This document shows, in pieces, positions 25,790 to 35,100 of a stretch of DNA of 64,000 nt. The position numbers were made by a program, and so were the translations under genes. Under the pieces are notes generated by a model, which was given only the letters and a program-made list of their open reading frames with translations, was not told the DNA's origin and made no database searches. Positions within the stretch are counted from its first letter, which is position 1. The number at the start of each line of letters is the position of its first letter. The stretch comes from Thermohalobaculum sp039184865 (GTDB lineage: Bacteria > Pseudomonadota > Alphaproteobacteria > Rhodobacterales > Rhodobacteraceae), in NCBI GenBank assembly GCA_039184865.1, contig JBCDAV010000009.1:1-64000 (forward strand), given 5' to 3'.

Positions 25790-27006
25790 ATGAAGACCCG
25801 GTTCGAAAAGCTCTTCACTCAGCAAGAGTCGATTCCCGAGACAGCGATTGAGCGTGCGATCGATATCCTGCGGTCGGGGCGCCTGCACCGCTATAACACA
25901 GCCGCCGGTGAGCTTTCGGAAGCCGCGTTGCTGGAAGAGGAATACGCGGCTTGGCAGGACGCGCGCTACTGTCTGGCGGTGACGTCTGGCGGGCAGGCGA
26001 TGCAGATCGCGCTCAGGGCGACCGGCGTTGAGCCCGGCACGAAAGTGCTGGCCAACGCCTACACGCTCGCGCCGGTCCCGGGCGCATTGCACGCCGTGGG
26101 AGCGGACGTGGTTCTGGTCGAGATCGACGAAAACTGGCACACTGACATCGCCGATCTGCGTGCAAAAGCAGAGGCCACCGGCGCCACCCATCTGATGCTC
26201 TCTCACATGCGCGGCCACATATGCGACATGGACGAGATCATGCAGGTTGCACGCGACTTTGACCTTACGCTGATCGAGGATTGCGCACATACCATGGGGG
26301 CGTCTGGAAGGGAACGCGGTCCGGCAATTTCGGTCATGTCGCATGCTTCTCGACCCAGACCTACAAGCATTTGAATTCGGGCGAGGGCGGATTCCTGACC
26401 ACCGATGACCCGGAGATCGCTGCCCGCGCGGTGGTTATGTCGGGGTCATACATGCTGTATCAGGCGCACGGCGCCACTCCGGACGAAGCGGTTTTTCGCA
26501 GGTTGCGTCTGGATGCGCCGAACTGCTCGGCGCGCATGGACAATCTTCGGGCAGCGCTGCTGCGTGCACAGTTGCCCGGGCTCGACAAGAACATCCGCCG
26601 CTGGAATGAACGCTACCATGTGCTGTCGCGCGGATTTGCCACCCTTCCGGGCGTTCGCGTGCCGCAGCGCGCCCAGCATGAAGCTTACGTCGGCTCATCA
26701 TTCCAGTTCCAGGCGACGGGCGTATCACCGGAGCGAATTCCCGATATGCTCTCGAGATGCGCGGCGCGCGGTGTCGATATAAAGTGGTTTGGCGCCAGCG
26801 AACCGCATGCGTTCACGAGCCGGTTCGACAGTTGGCGGTATCTCGGCGACATTCCCGACTTGCCGCGCACCCGCGAGGTTCTTGCGAGCACGTGCGACAT
26901 CCGGGTTCCGCTCACGTTTGAGCCGGAGGATTGTTCAGTGATCGTCCAGATTGTCGGAGAAGAGCTCGCTGAGTTCGTCGAGCCGAGCAGTGTGCCGGCT
27001 GAGTAA
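25790..27006 (+). pseudogene. DegT/DnrJ/EryC1/StrS-type aminotransferase, frameshifted
   Basis: PLP-dependent sugar or cyclitol aminotransferase family. The N-terminal part (residues 1-169) runs in one frame to EDCAHTMG; the rest continues in another frame from VWKGTRSGNFGH through the PLP-lysine motif TYKHLNSGEGG to the end. A single missing base close to 26,301 explains the break (the reading expected is MGAVWKG). Restoring it gives about 405 aa, normal for the family. No other damage is visible, so it is either a recent pseudogene or a sequencing error in a G-rich stretch (five G residues at 26,296-26,300). A terminator follows at 27,149. No biosynthetic partners are adjacent. Confidence 0.8.
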
Positions 27007-27148
27007 CGCCTAGCCGGTTTGGTTACAAAGTAGACGGGCGGACTTCGTCATTCCGCTGTCTGGCCGATGCGGGGCGAGTTTGAGGCGTCGCAAACGCTAC
27101 CCTCTGAGAACCGGCGTTCAAATTCATCCCAGCCCGAGACCAATTGCG

Positions 27149-27183
27149 GCGCGCACCACCCGAAGGCGGTACGCGCTTTTTTT
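27149..27183 (+). terminator. Intrinsic terminator after the aminotransferase
   Basis: GCGCGCACC pairs with GGTACGCGC (one mismatch in 9 bp), 10-nt loop, followed by seven T residues. It separates the aminotransferase from the convergent RTX gene. Confidence 0.8.
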
Positions 27184-27201
27184 GGTCGCCTCGGATTGCT
27201 G

Positions 27202-28980
27202 TTAGGCCAGTTCGAACGTGAAGTTGTCCGCCGAGAAGAGCGCCAATTGGTCGAGCGCTGCATCGCGGCCCGGATCGCCCGCGGCCAACGTACCGCCGAG
27301 GTTGGCGATCTGCTGAATGCTGCCGTTGACCTCGTCGAGATCCTCGACGGCGAACAGGCGATTCCGGCCCTGCGCCTCGTTGAAGTAGATGAAGAACCCG
27401 GCCTCATCCTCTTCGGTCGCGATGTCGCCCTGAGCCGCGACCCTGGCCTCGGCAATGGCGTTGCGCGCCGCGCCTGCATTGGCGAACGCGCCCTGCAAGA
27501 CATAGACATTGGCCGCGGCATCGAAGGTCGCCGGATCGAGACTGTCGTCCAGGCCCGCCGGGTCCGCGCCGTCGTCGATCCGGGCGGCATTGGCGAAGAC
27601 AAGTTCGGCATCAGCGTTCAGGCCGAAGCTTTCCGCGTTCAGCCCGAAGAGATCCTCGGCGGTCGAGAAGTCCTGGATCTGATCGGCGCTGCCCGGCGAA
27701 CCGTTGCCGTCGCCGTTGGCGAAGACGAACGTGTCGCTGTCCGCACCGCCGGTCAGCAGGTCCGCGTCTCCGGTGCCGCCGATCAGGACGTCGTTGCCCG
27801 CGCCACCATCCAGCACGTCATTGCCGCCGAGTCCGTTCAGAACGTTGACGCCGTCGTCACCGAAGATCACGTCGCCGGCAACCGAGGAACCGTTGATGTT
27901 CTCGATATTGCGGAACGTGTTCAGGCTGGCGCCCTCCGCGATGCCGTCGGCGTCCGCATTCAGATCGCCGGCAAGGCCAGCGACCATGTCGACGAACTGA
28001 CCATTGGCGAACCCGTTCAGCAGCAGGACGTCGGTGCCAGCACCGCCGTTCACGTAATCCTCGCCACCGAACGGATGCAACGCGTCGTCACCGTCGCCGC
28101 CCTGAAGCACATTGTTCTGCGCATTCCCGAAGATCGTGTCGTCGAAATCCGTGCCGATCACGTTCTCGAAGTCGTTCAGGGCATCGACGACGATCTCGCC
28201 GTCGATCTGGATGTTGCCGAACTCGCTGAGACCCGGTGCCGTGCCGTCGCTGACATTGACGTCGTCGACAATGACATCGTCCTGCAGGACGCCCTGATTG
28301 TTCTCGTCCAGATCGACCCGCACGCCGGAGGTCAGATGCGACAGGTCGATGGTATCGCCCGTGGCGATGTCTGCGCCCGACACCGCGGGGGCGTCATCAG
28401 CCGTGTCCGCCCCGCCGTCGAGAACGATCTCGATGCGGTTCAGCACGTCGTTTTCGAGAGTCACCCTGTCATCGCCGCCCTGCGTATTTACGACGAGGTT
28501 CTCGATCGAAATGAGATCGAGATCGAACGTTCCGAGATTGGTGCGCGCGATGTTGACGAGGGAACCGAAGCTGGAGAGGACGAAGTTGTCGCCGGCATCG
28601 TCGGACGCATTCACGATCTGGGTGTCGTCGCCGCGGCCACCGAAGACTAGATCGGAACCGTCGCCGTTGTTCCAGACGATGTCGTCGTCTCCGCGACCGC
28701 CGAAGATCAGATCGTCGCCTGCATCGCCCTGAATGTCGTCGTCTCCACGACCGCCAAACAGAACGTCGCGGCTCTCACCACCGGAAATACCGTCATCTCC
28801 GCGGCCGCCGAACAGAAGGTCGTGACCGGCACCCCCGGCGATGTCGTCATCTCCGCCCCGGCCGAACAGAATGTCGTTGCCGCCCCCGCCGTCGATGCTG
28901 TCGCCGGCGTCCGAGCCAAAGACCAGGTCACGCAAGTCCGATCCCTGGAAGCTGAAACCGCTGATGTTGTTTCCACTCAT
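27202..28980 (-). CDS. RTX calcium-binding repeat protein, 592 aa
   Basis: Predicted secreted calcium-binding protein. Unusually the clean RTX nonapeptides are at the N-terminus: residues about 25-135 are a run of LxFGGRGDDxI and GGGGNDILFG units. A middle part with Asp/Asn-rich blocks (DDTIFGNAQNNVLQGGDGDD, NVLNGLGGNDVLDGG) follows, then a C-terminal globular part with FFIYFNEAQGRNRLFAVEDL and a final FSADNFTFEL. No N-terminal signal peptide, as expected for type I secretion. It neighbours the subtilase-anti-sigma-sigma operon on the same strand (146 bp from the subtilase stop). Its role at the cell surface is inference. Confidence 0.88.
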   Translation of the reverse strand: MSGNNISGFSFQGSDLRDLVFGSDAGDSIDGGGGNDILFGRGGDDDIAGGAGHDLLFGGRGDDGISGGESRDVLFGGRGDDDIQGDAGDDLIFGGRGDDDIVWNNGDGSDLVFGGRGDDTQIVNASDDAGDNFVLSSFGSLVNIARTNLGTFDLDLISIENLVVNTQGGDDRVTLENDVLNRIEIVLDGGADTADDAPAVSGADIATGDTIDLSHLTSGVRVDLDENNQGVLQDDVIVDDVNVSDGTAPGLSEFGNIQIDGEIVVDALNDFENVIGTDFDDTIFGNAQNNVLQGGDGDDALHPFGGEDYVNGGAGTDVLLLNGFANGQFVDMVAGLAGDLNADADGIAEGASLNTFRNIENINGSSVAGDVIFGDDGVNVLNGLGGNDVLDGGAGNDVLIGGTGDADLLTGGADSDTFVFANGDGNGSPGSADQIQDFSTAEDLFGLNAESFGLNADAELVFANAARIDDGADPAGLDDSLDPATFDAAANVYVLQGAFANAGAARNAIAEARVAAQGDIATEEDEAGFFIYFNEAQGRNRLFAVEDLDEVNGSIQQIANLGGTLAAGDPGRDAALDQLALFSADNFTFELA

Positions 28981-29126
28981 CTCTCTGATCCTGTTTTGAA
29001 TTCAGTTATGACTATCGGCGGTTCAGCGCCGTAGTCATGAGATGAGTGCTGAACAGATTGAATACGGTTCAGTTTATTATTTGAAAATCGATCACAAAAA
29101 CTTGCTTGATACTGAAGTATTGTGCG

Positions 29127-30329
29127 CTAACAGGGCAATTCCTGCGGTTCGGACAGGACGAAGCGCAGGGTCGAGCAGGTGTCGATGGTGCGGCGTTCCG
29201 GTGGGATTCCGGCTCCGTGCACGCCTACTTGCATCGATCTGCGTATCTTCTCGGGCGTCAGTCCCGGGTCCGCTTGCAGCATCAGGGCGGAGAGCCCGGT
29301 GACGTGCGCAGCGGCGACGGAGTCGCCGGAGAAGAAATCGAACCTGTCTCCGGGGACGGTGCTGATGATGTCGGTGCCGGGCGCCCAGACATCGGCGCGG
29401 GCCGCTGCTCCGGATGCCGCCACGGCGATGACGCCGTTCTGACTTGCCGGGAAATTCAGGCCGTCCCGACCGGCTGCGGCGACGATCACCATGCCCCGCG
29501 CAACGCCGGAGTCGATGAGCCGGGCGATCAATGGGTCATAGGGACCTGCGAGGCTGAGATTGAGGATATTCAGGTCCTGAAGAAGTGCAAAGTTGAGGGC
29601 GCGGGCGAGGGTGAAAGTGCTGCACTGCCCGGGTTGAGCGGAGGTTTCCTGCCAACACCCGCGCAGGCCGATGATCTCGGCCCCGGGCGCGACGCCGACG
29701 ATGCCGTACCCGTTGGCCGCATCGGCAGCGATCACGCCCGCAACGGCGGTTCCATGAACCTCGGCGGGCGGTGAAACTTGCGATGCTCCAACGAAATCGA
29801 AAGCCTTTACCCGGCCATCGCGCAAATCCGGGTGTGCGACGTCAATGCCTGTGTCTATGACTCCGACCCGGACGCGGTCTCCGGTCACAAGACCATGTAC
29901 GGAAGGTGCTCCGATACTGTGCAATCCGTCCTGCAGGTCGAAGAGCTTGTCGTCGTAAGCAGGGCTCGTGAGCGTCGAGAACTGCTGCATCGGATAGGCG
30001 GTCAGGATGCTCGCGTCCTCCTCCATATCGTCAATCAGGCGGTCGACGTCGGTGTCGTCGGATATCCGCACAACGAAGCAGTGGACGTCGATTGCCTTGA
30101 GCGGCCATTCCGCAACCAGTTCGACGCCGTACTCGGCCTCGATCCGGCGGGCCATTGCGGAGAGCGTCGCGGCTTCGGCCGGGTTGACGGTGAGTACGAC
30201 ATGCTGCTGGCTCGACATGCGCGTCGTATCTCCCATGCGCCATTGCTGCGCGTCGGCGATCTCGCTCTCGCGCGGCCCCGTACAGGCACCGAGGATGCAT
30301 GTGAGAATGACAAGGATCAGAACTCTCAT
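29127..30329 (-). CDS. Subtilisin-like serine peptidase, lipoprotein, altered active-site motifs
   Basis: 400-aa S8 family protein with a lipoprotein signal (LGAC, Cys16), so probably membrane-anchored in the periplasm or at the surface. Residues about 40-120 look like an I9-type propeptide. The catalytic triad can be placed: Asp159 in VIDTGID, His192 in HGTAVAG, Ser337 in GDSVAAAHV. The serine motif departs from the usual GTSMAAPH, and the oxyanion-hole motif GNxG reads GRDG (Arg288 in place of Asn), so activity may be weak or specialised. Its start overlaps the stop of the anti-sigma gene (ATGA), making it the third gene of an ECF sigma-anti-sigma-peptidase operon. Possible role: processing of the anti-sigma factor or of nearby surface proteins. 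Confidence 0.88.
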   Translation of the reverse strand: MRVLILVILTCILGACTGPRESEIADAQQWRMGDTTRMSSQQHVVLTVNPAEAATLSAMARRIEAEYGVELVAEWPLKAIDVHCFVVRISDDTDVDRLIDDMEEDASILTAYPMQQFSTLTSPAYDDKLFDLQDGLHSIGAPSVHGLVTGDRVRVGVIDTGIDVAHPDLRDGRVKAFDFVGASQVSPPAEVHGTAVAGVIAADAANGYGIVGVAPGAEIIGLRGCWQETSAQPGQCSTFTLARALNFALLQDLNILNLSLAGPYDPLIARLIDSGVARGMVIVAAAGRDGLNFPASQNGVIAVAASGAAARADVWAPGTDIISTVPGDRFDFFSGDSVAAAHVTGLSALMLQADPGLTPEKIRRSMQVGVHGAGIPPERRTIDTCSTLRFVLSEPQELPC

Positions 30330-31000
30330 GGCGTGCGCACCGTTACGAACAGGACCTCTGGAAGACCGGAGAGTTGTTCCGCCACGGCCTCGGCCTCGGT
30401 GACATCTCCGCCCATCGGGCGCAGGGTCACAACGCCGGTTTCGCTCGGGCCGTCGACGAGTTCAAGACGGTGCTCAGCGGCGAGTTCATCGAGCCGCGCC
30501 GATCCGACCGAACCGTCGATCTTGGCGCGGATGAGGACCCCGCCGAGATCTGCTGGCTGGGTCAGGGTCTGAAAGGTGCCCTCTGAACCGCGATCCGACA
30601 ACGCGACAGGCAGGAAAACCGCAACCAGAGCAATCGAAGCCGCCAGAGCGGTCAGGACGGTCAGCTGACGCGTCCGCGGCTGCGGCCGACGGGCACCGCG
30701 GGATCTTCGGGTCTCGCGCGCGGGTATCGGTGCCGCGACCGGCGTCTCGGCACCGATCTGGCTGCGAATGTCCTCCCAGGCGCGTGTCTCGACGACCTCC
30801 GTCGCGTCCAACTCACCCATTGCCTCGTAGAGCCTTTGTTCCTCGCTCAATGCCGCCCGGCAGGCCGCGCACTCGGCAAGGTGCCGGTCGATCTCGCTGC
30901 GTTCGGGCGACGAGAGCGTACCGTTCACGTACCACGGCAATTCGGCGAGCACGTTTGCGTGCCGGTCCGAACCTGTCTGATTGGCGTCAGTCATGGGCAT
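30326..31000 (-). CDS. Zinc-finger-type transmembrane anti-sigma factor
   Basis: 224 aa. The N-terminal domain has the ZAS zinc-binding pattern HLAECAAC (His40, Cys44, Cys47) that holds ECF sigma factors. A single membrane helix is near residues 113-134 (LTVLTALAASIALVAVFLP), after a basic Arg/Pro linker. The periplasmic part (about 140-224) has an alternating beta/alpha pattern (VLIRAKIDGS, ARLDELAAEHRLELVDG, VTLRPMGG, AEAVAEQLSGLPEVLFVTV) reminiscent of I9 propeptides. It lies 8 bp after the sigma gene and overlaps the subtilase start by 4 bp. Release of the sigma factor probably follows a signal or cleavage on the periplasmic side. Confidence 0.87.
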   Translation of the reverse strand: MPMTDANQTGSDRHANVLAELPWYVNGTLSSPERSEIDRHLAECAACRAALSEEQRLYEAMGELDATEVVETRAWEDIRSQIGAETPVAAPIPARETRRSRGARRPQPRTRQLTVLTALAASIALVAVFLPVALSDRGSEGTFQTLTQPADLGGVLIRAKIDGSVGSARLDELAAEHRLELVDGPSETGVVTLRPMGGDVTEAEAVAEQLSGLPEVLFVTVRTP

Positions 31001-31008
31001 TACCCTTC

Positions 31009-31596
31009 CTAGCCTTGCGCATCGTCACTGGACATCTGAGCCCGGAGGCGCTCCCGGGCGTGCATCATCCGGGTCTTCACCGTGCCCGGCGGACACTCCA
31101 TGATCCGCGCGATCTCATTGACCCCGTAACCGTAGGTGTAGGCAAGCTCGAGCACGGCCCGGTGCGTCGGCGACAGGGCCTGGAGCGCCTTTGCGAGATC
31201 CTGGCGCAGGAACAGGCGATCGATCTCGCTCGATCCGGTGGTCTGAAGCTCCGTCTCTTCCGCCGCCTGATCCGCGCGTTCGTGCTTTGCCTGCCGACGA
31301 AGGGTGGCAAGCGCAAGCCGATAGGCGATCCCGAAGATCCATGTCGATGGTTTCGACCGGGCTTCGAAATCGGCGGCCCGGCGCCAGACCGTCATCAACG
31401 TGTCGGCCGCGACCTCTTCGGCCAGATCGGGTTTTGACAACATGCGCAGGACGAAGCCGTAAACCCGCCGGAAATATCGGCGGTAGAGGCGTTCGAAAGC
31501 ATTCATGTCACCCGTCGCAATCGCGCTGAGCAGCGCGCCATCCGGCGCGTCGTCATGCTGGATTTGCCGCATCCTCTGAATGCTCACCGCTCTCAT
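31009..31596 (-). CDS. ECF RNA polymerase sigma factor
   Basis: 195-aa group IV sigma factor. Region 2 runs from FERLYRRYFRRVYGFVLRML through ADTLMTVWRRAADFE and STWIFGIAYRLAL; region 4 contains LSPTHRAVLELAYTYGYGVNEIARIMECPPGTVKTRMMHARERL with a clear helix-turn-helix. First gene of the operon with its anti-sigma and the subtilase. Start taken at 31596; an in-frame ATG at 31572 is an alternative but has no spaced ribosome site. A 20-bp inverted repeat sits just upstream (31608-31627). It probably autoregulates and may control the flanking surface-protein genes. Confidence 0.92.
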   Translation of the reverse strand: MRAVSIQRMRQIQHDDAPDGALLSAIATGDMNAFERLYRRYFRRVYGFVLRMLSKPDLAEEVAADTLMTVWRRAADFEARSKPSTWIFGIAYRLALATLRRQAKHERADQAAEETELQTTGSSEIDRLFLRQDLAKALQALSPTHRAVLELAYTYGYGVNEIARIMECPPGTVKTRMMHARERLRAQMSSDDAQG

Positions 31597-32112
31597 CGAA
31601 GGTCACCATGGACAATTGTTCGTCCATAAGTGTCGAACGAAGCGCAGATGGTTCAAATTGAAAGTCGATTTTTTGCGAGATGTCTGAGTCCAAGTCTTTT
31701 TCTCGTCGGATCGAGCCGGTCAGGGGGCACGACACATCCAATCGCGCGGGTACCGGAAGTCCGTCGCGAGTGCTCGACAGAGGTGCTTCGACTTATGGGC
31801 GCGGGCCAATGGTCGGCACGCCTGCGGGGGCGTGGCGCGAGGCGGGAATGCATCGTTTAATCTTGAGCGTTGCGATCAGACTTCTTCTCGAACTGCGATG
31901 CAGATCCGGAACCGGCGCATTGCGATTTCAGAACGGGTAGAGCGACGTCCAAAACGCTCGCCTCTTGGCTGTAAAAAGTGCGACTTTACGTTACGGAAAA
32001 CCGGGCTGCCGGGCCAAAATCTGCGACATCCCCACTGCTCATCGCCGATTCCACAATTCTGACACGACAGAAAGTCAGACGCCGATGATGCTTGCACTGG
32101 GGAGGCACGAGC
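31597..32112. other. Divergent intergenic region between sigma operon and giant beta-helix gene
   Basis: 516 bp with both promoters. The only clear element is the inverted repeat at 31608-31627. I see no open frame with a credible start, and I could not identify a matched pair of ECF-type promoters by eye. Confidence 0.5.
31608..31627. promoter_or_regulatory. Inverted repeat upstream of ECF sigma gene
   Basis: ATGGAC, 8-nt spacer AATTGTTC, GTCCAT: perfect 6-bp arms, 11 bp before the sigma-factor start. It could be an operator or a leader hairpin. Confidence 0.35.
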
Positions 32113-35100
32113 ATGAGCTCTTACACGGTCACGACACTCAGCGATTCCGGCGACGATCTGTACGTATCGACTGATTTTGCGGCAGAGACAGCGGACGGCA
32201 ACGGTCTTTCGCTGCGCGAAGCGATCTATATCCACAATTACAATTACACCAGCTACGGTATTAACAACCCAATCATTAATTTTAGCGGAGCGCTGTCCGG
32301 GTCGATCCTTCTGTCACAGCAGCTCAATATTGGCGGCTACGTCGAGATCCGTTCCACCAATGGCCAAGGTATAACTCTGGATGCGCAGGGGTATGGCCGC
32401 GCACTTGGTATCTATGGCGACGTCCGGCTTGAGAACATCAGCGTCACCGGCGGGGATCTGAACAGCGGCGACGGTGGCGGGATCTACGTCGGCTCGGGCG
32501 CGCTGTCCCTGACCAACTCGGCGGTGTTCGGCAATAGTGCCGCGTTCGGCAATGGCGGCGGGATCTTCGCCAACGGCGATCTGACCCTGACCAATGTCAC
32601 CGTCGCAGACAATTCTGCATCGAACGGCGGCGGGATCTATTCCAGCTATTCCCAGGCGTCCCTGGTTCATTCGACCGTCACCAGCAACAGCTCGACCAGC
32701 AATTACTCATCGTACGGCGGGGTGGTCGCGAGCACGCTCAATCTGACCAATTCCATCATTCTGGGGAACGCAAACTCCACTGGCGAGTCGAACATCTCGG
32801 CGAGCGTCAACCTGTATGGCTACAATGTAACAGCCGGGTATCCGGGCACGACCTACGCCAACGCCAGCACCGTCTTCGCGCAGGTGCAGACCGTCGGCTA
32901 CATCTATGGCGGCGTTCTCGCTGACAACGGGGGCGCGGTGCAGACGGTGGCGCTCGCCTATGCACTTCCGGCAGACACCAACTATCAGACGTACACAGAT
33001 GCCCGCGGGGCCTTGCGGGGTGGTTATCCGGACATCGGCGCCTTCGATCTTGCGCAGGCCGAAACTCCTTCTCTGATCGTCGACACCGACCGGGACGTGG
33101 TGAACGCCTATGACGGGATGACGTCTCTGCGCGAGGCGATTGAACATGTCCGCAGTGGCACGCTTTCGGGGACGATTTCGTTCCAGAATGGCCCGGGCGA
33201 GTATTTCGAAGGCCCGGACCCGATTATTCACCTCACCAGCACGCTGGTGATCGACGGCGGTATGTACGCCGGATCAACTCCAAGCATCGTGATCGACAGC
33301 GATCCGAACGGCGAGGGCCGCCCGTTGATCATCATCTCGGGCGACGTCGCGGCCGATGACGCAATGACGACGGACAGCAAGGGGAACGCGATTACCGACG
33401 TCGTCAACAACACGCGGACGACGGACAATGTCGAGGTCTTCAATCTCGTCGGCTACGCCGACGTCACGCTGAACGGTCTTGTGATCACGGGCGGTGTCGG
33501 ATCCTTGCCGCAGCCGCCGGGTTATGGCGGTGGCTACGGCTATGGTGGTGGCGGTTACGGCTATGGCGGCGGTGGATATGGCTACGGCGGTGGTGGTTAC
33601 GGCTATGGCGGCGGGGGATATGGCTACGGCGGTGGTGGTTACGGCTACGGCGGCGGCGGGTATGGCTATGGCGGCGGTGGTTACGGCTATGGTGGTGGCG
33701 GGTATGGCTACGGCGGCGGTGGTTACGGCTACGGCGGCGGTGGTTACGACCCGACCGCGAACCAGCGGGGCGGAGGCATCACCGCGTTGGCCGATTCGTC
33801 GCTGACGATCACGAACAGCTCGATCTCAGGCAATGCCAGCGAGACGTTCTCCGGCGCGATCACCACGCATGGAGGGCTGCTGGTTCTGAGCGACTCCTTG
33901 GTCGAGTCGAACGACGGAAACTTCGGCGGCGGTCTGAACCTGATCGGAACGGCGGATCTGGACCGGGTCACAATCAGCAACAATACGGCGGTCGTCGGCG
34001 GCGGTGCGGTCTCTAGCGGATACAACGATTTCACCGATGTCGAGATCAGAGACAACGTTGCGTTCGATCCCTACGGAAACGGCAAAGGTGGGGCGGTCTA
34101 CGTCACGCTCGGTACCTATCTGACTGGCGAACGCGTGACGTTCGCCGACAACAGCGCGAGCGAGCTTGGCGGTGCGGTCTACAGCTACGGCACCCTGGAA
34201 TTGACCAACGCGACGGTGGCGGGCAATTCCGCCGGCACTCTCGGCGGCGGCGTGTACACCAAGGGCTTCTATGGCACGACGCTGAATTTCTCGACCATCA
34301 CGTCAAATTTCGCCGGGACGCAGGGCGGTGCCACGTTTACGACAGGCTATGCGACGCTGTCCGTGAGCAACTCGCTGATCCTCGGCAATTACGCTCAGTC
34401 GGAGTCCGAACTGGGCGGAGGCAATACGTCGACCACGAATTCGATCGTCGGCGGAGACGCGAGCCTGATCTTTGCGCAAACAGCGACCTCGAACGGGGCC
34501 GTCGGCGGCGTTCTGGCGGACAATGACGGTTTTGTTCGCACCGTCGCGCTTCTGAACGAGGGCACAAACGCGGCCATCGACGCTGGAGAAGACGCGACCA
34601 CACCGGATCAGGACGCGCGCGGCGTGGACCGCGACGCTGACTATCCCGACGTTGCCAACAATGGCGTTAACCGCTCGGATCTGGGAGCATTCGAGATTGG
34701 GTCCATCGAGGTCCCGAGCCTGATCGTGACGACGGCGGCGGATATCCTCGACCCGACCGATGACGAAACATCGCTGCGCGAGGCGATCGGCCATATCAAT
34801 GCCGGGCGGCTTTCCGGCACGATCACGTTTGCCAGCGGCGCCGGCGAGGCGTTCGAGAACGGCGGTCTCATCCGGCTCACCAATGGTGAACTTGAGATCA
34901 CCTCGACCGCCGTTATCGACGGCGGGCCCGGCGTCACGATCACCGGCGATGCCGACGCGAACGATGCGCTGACCACCGACAGCGCCGAGAACCAGATCAC
35001 CGATGTCGCGAGCAATGCCGCGAACGAGGCCGACAACGCGCGGGTGCTGCACGTCCAGTCGACGGATGTGACGCTGAGGAACCTTGTCATAACCGGCGGT

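Noticed and set aside
33535..33744. Regular repeats that might suggest a CRISPR array
   Set aside because: The 21-bp units are contiguous, without spacers, and encode an in-frame YGYGGGG peptide tract.
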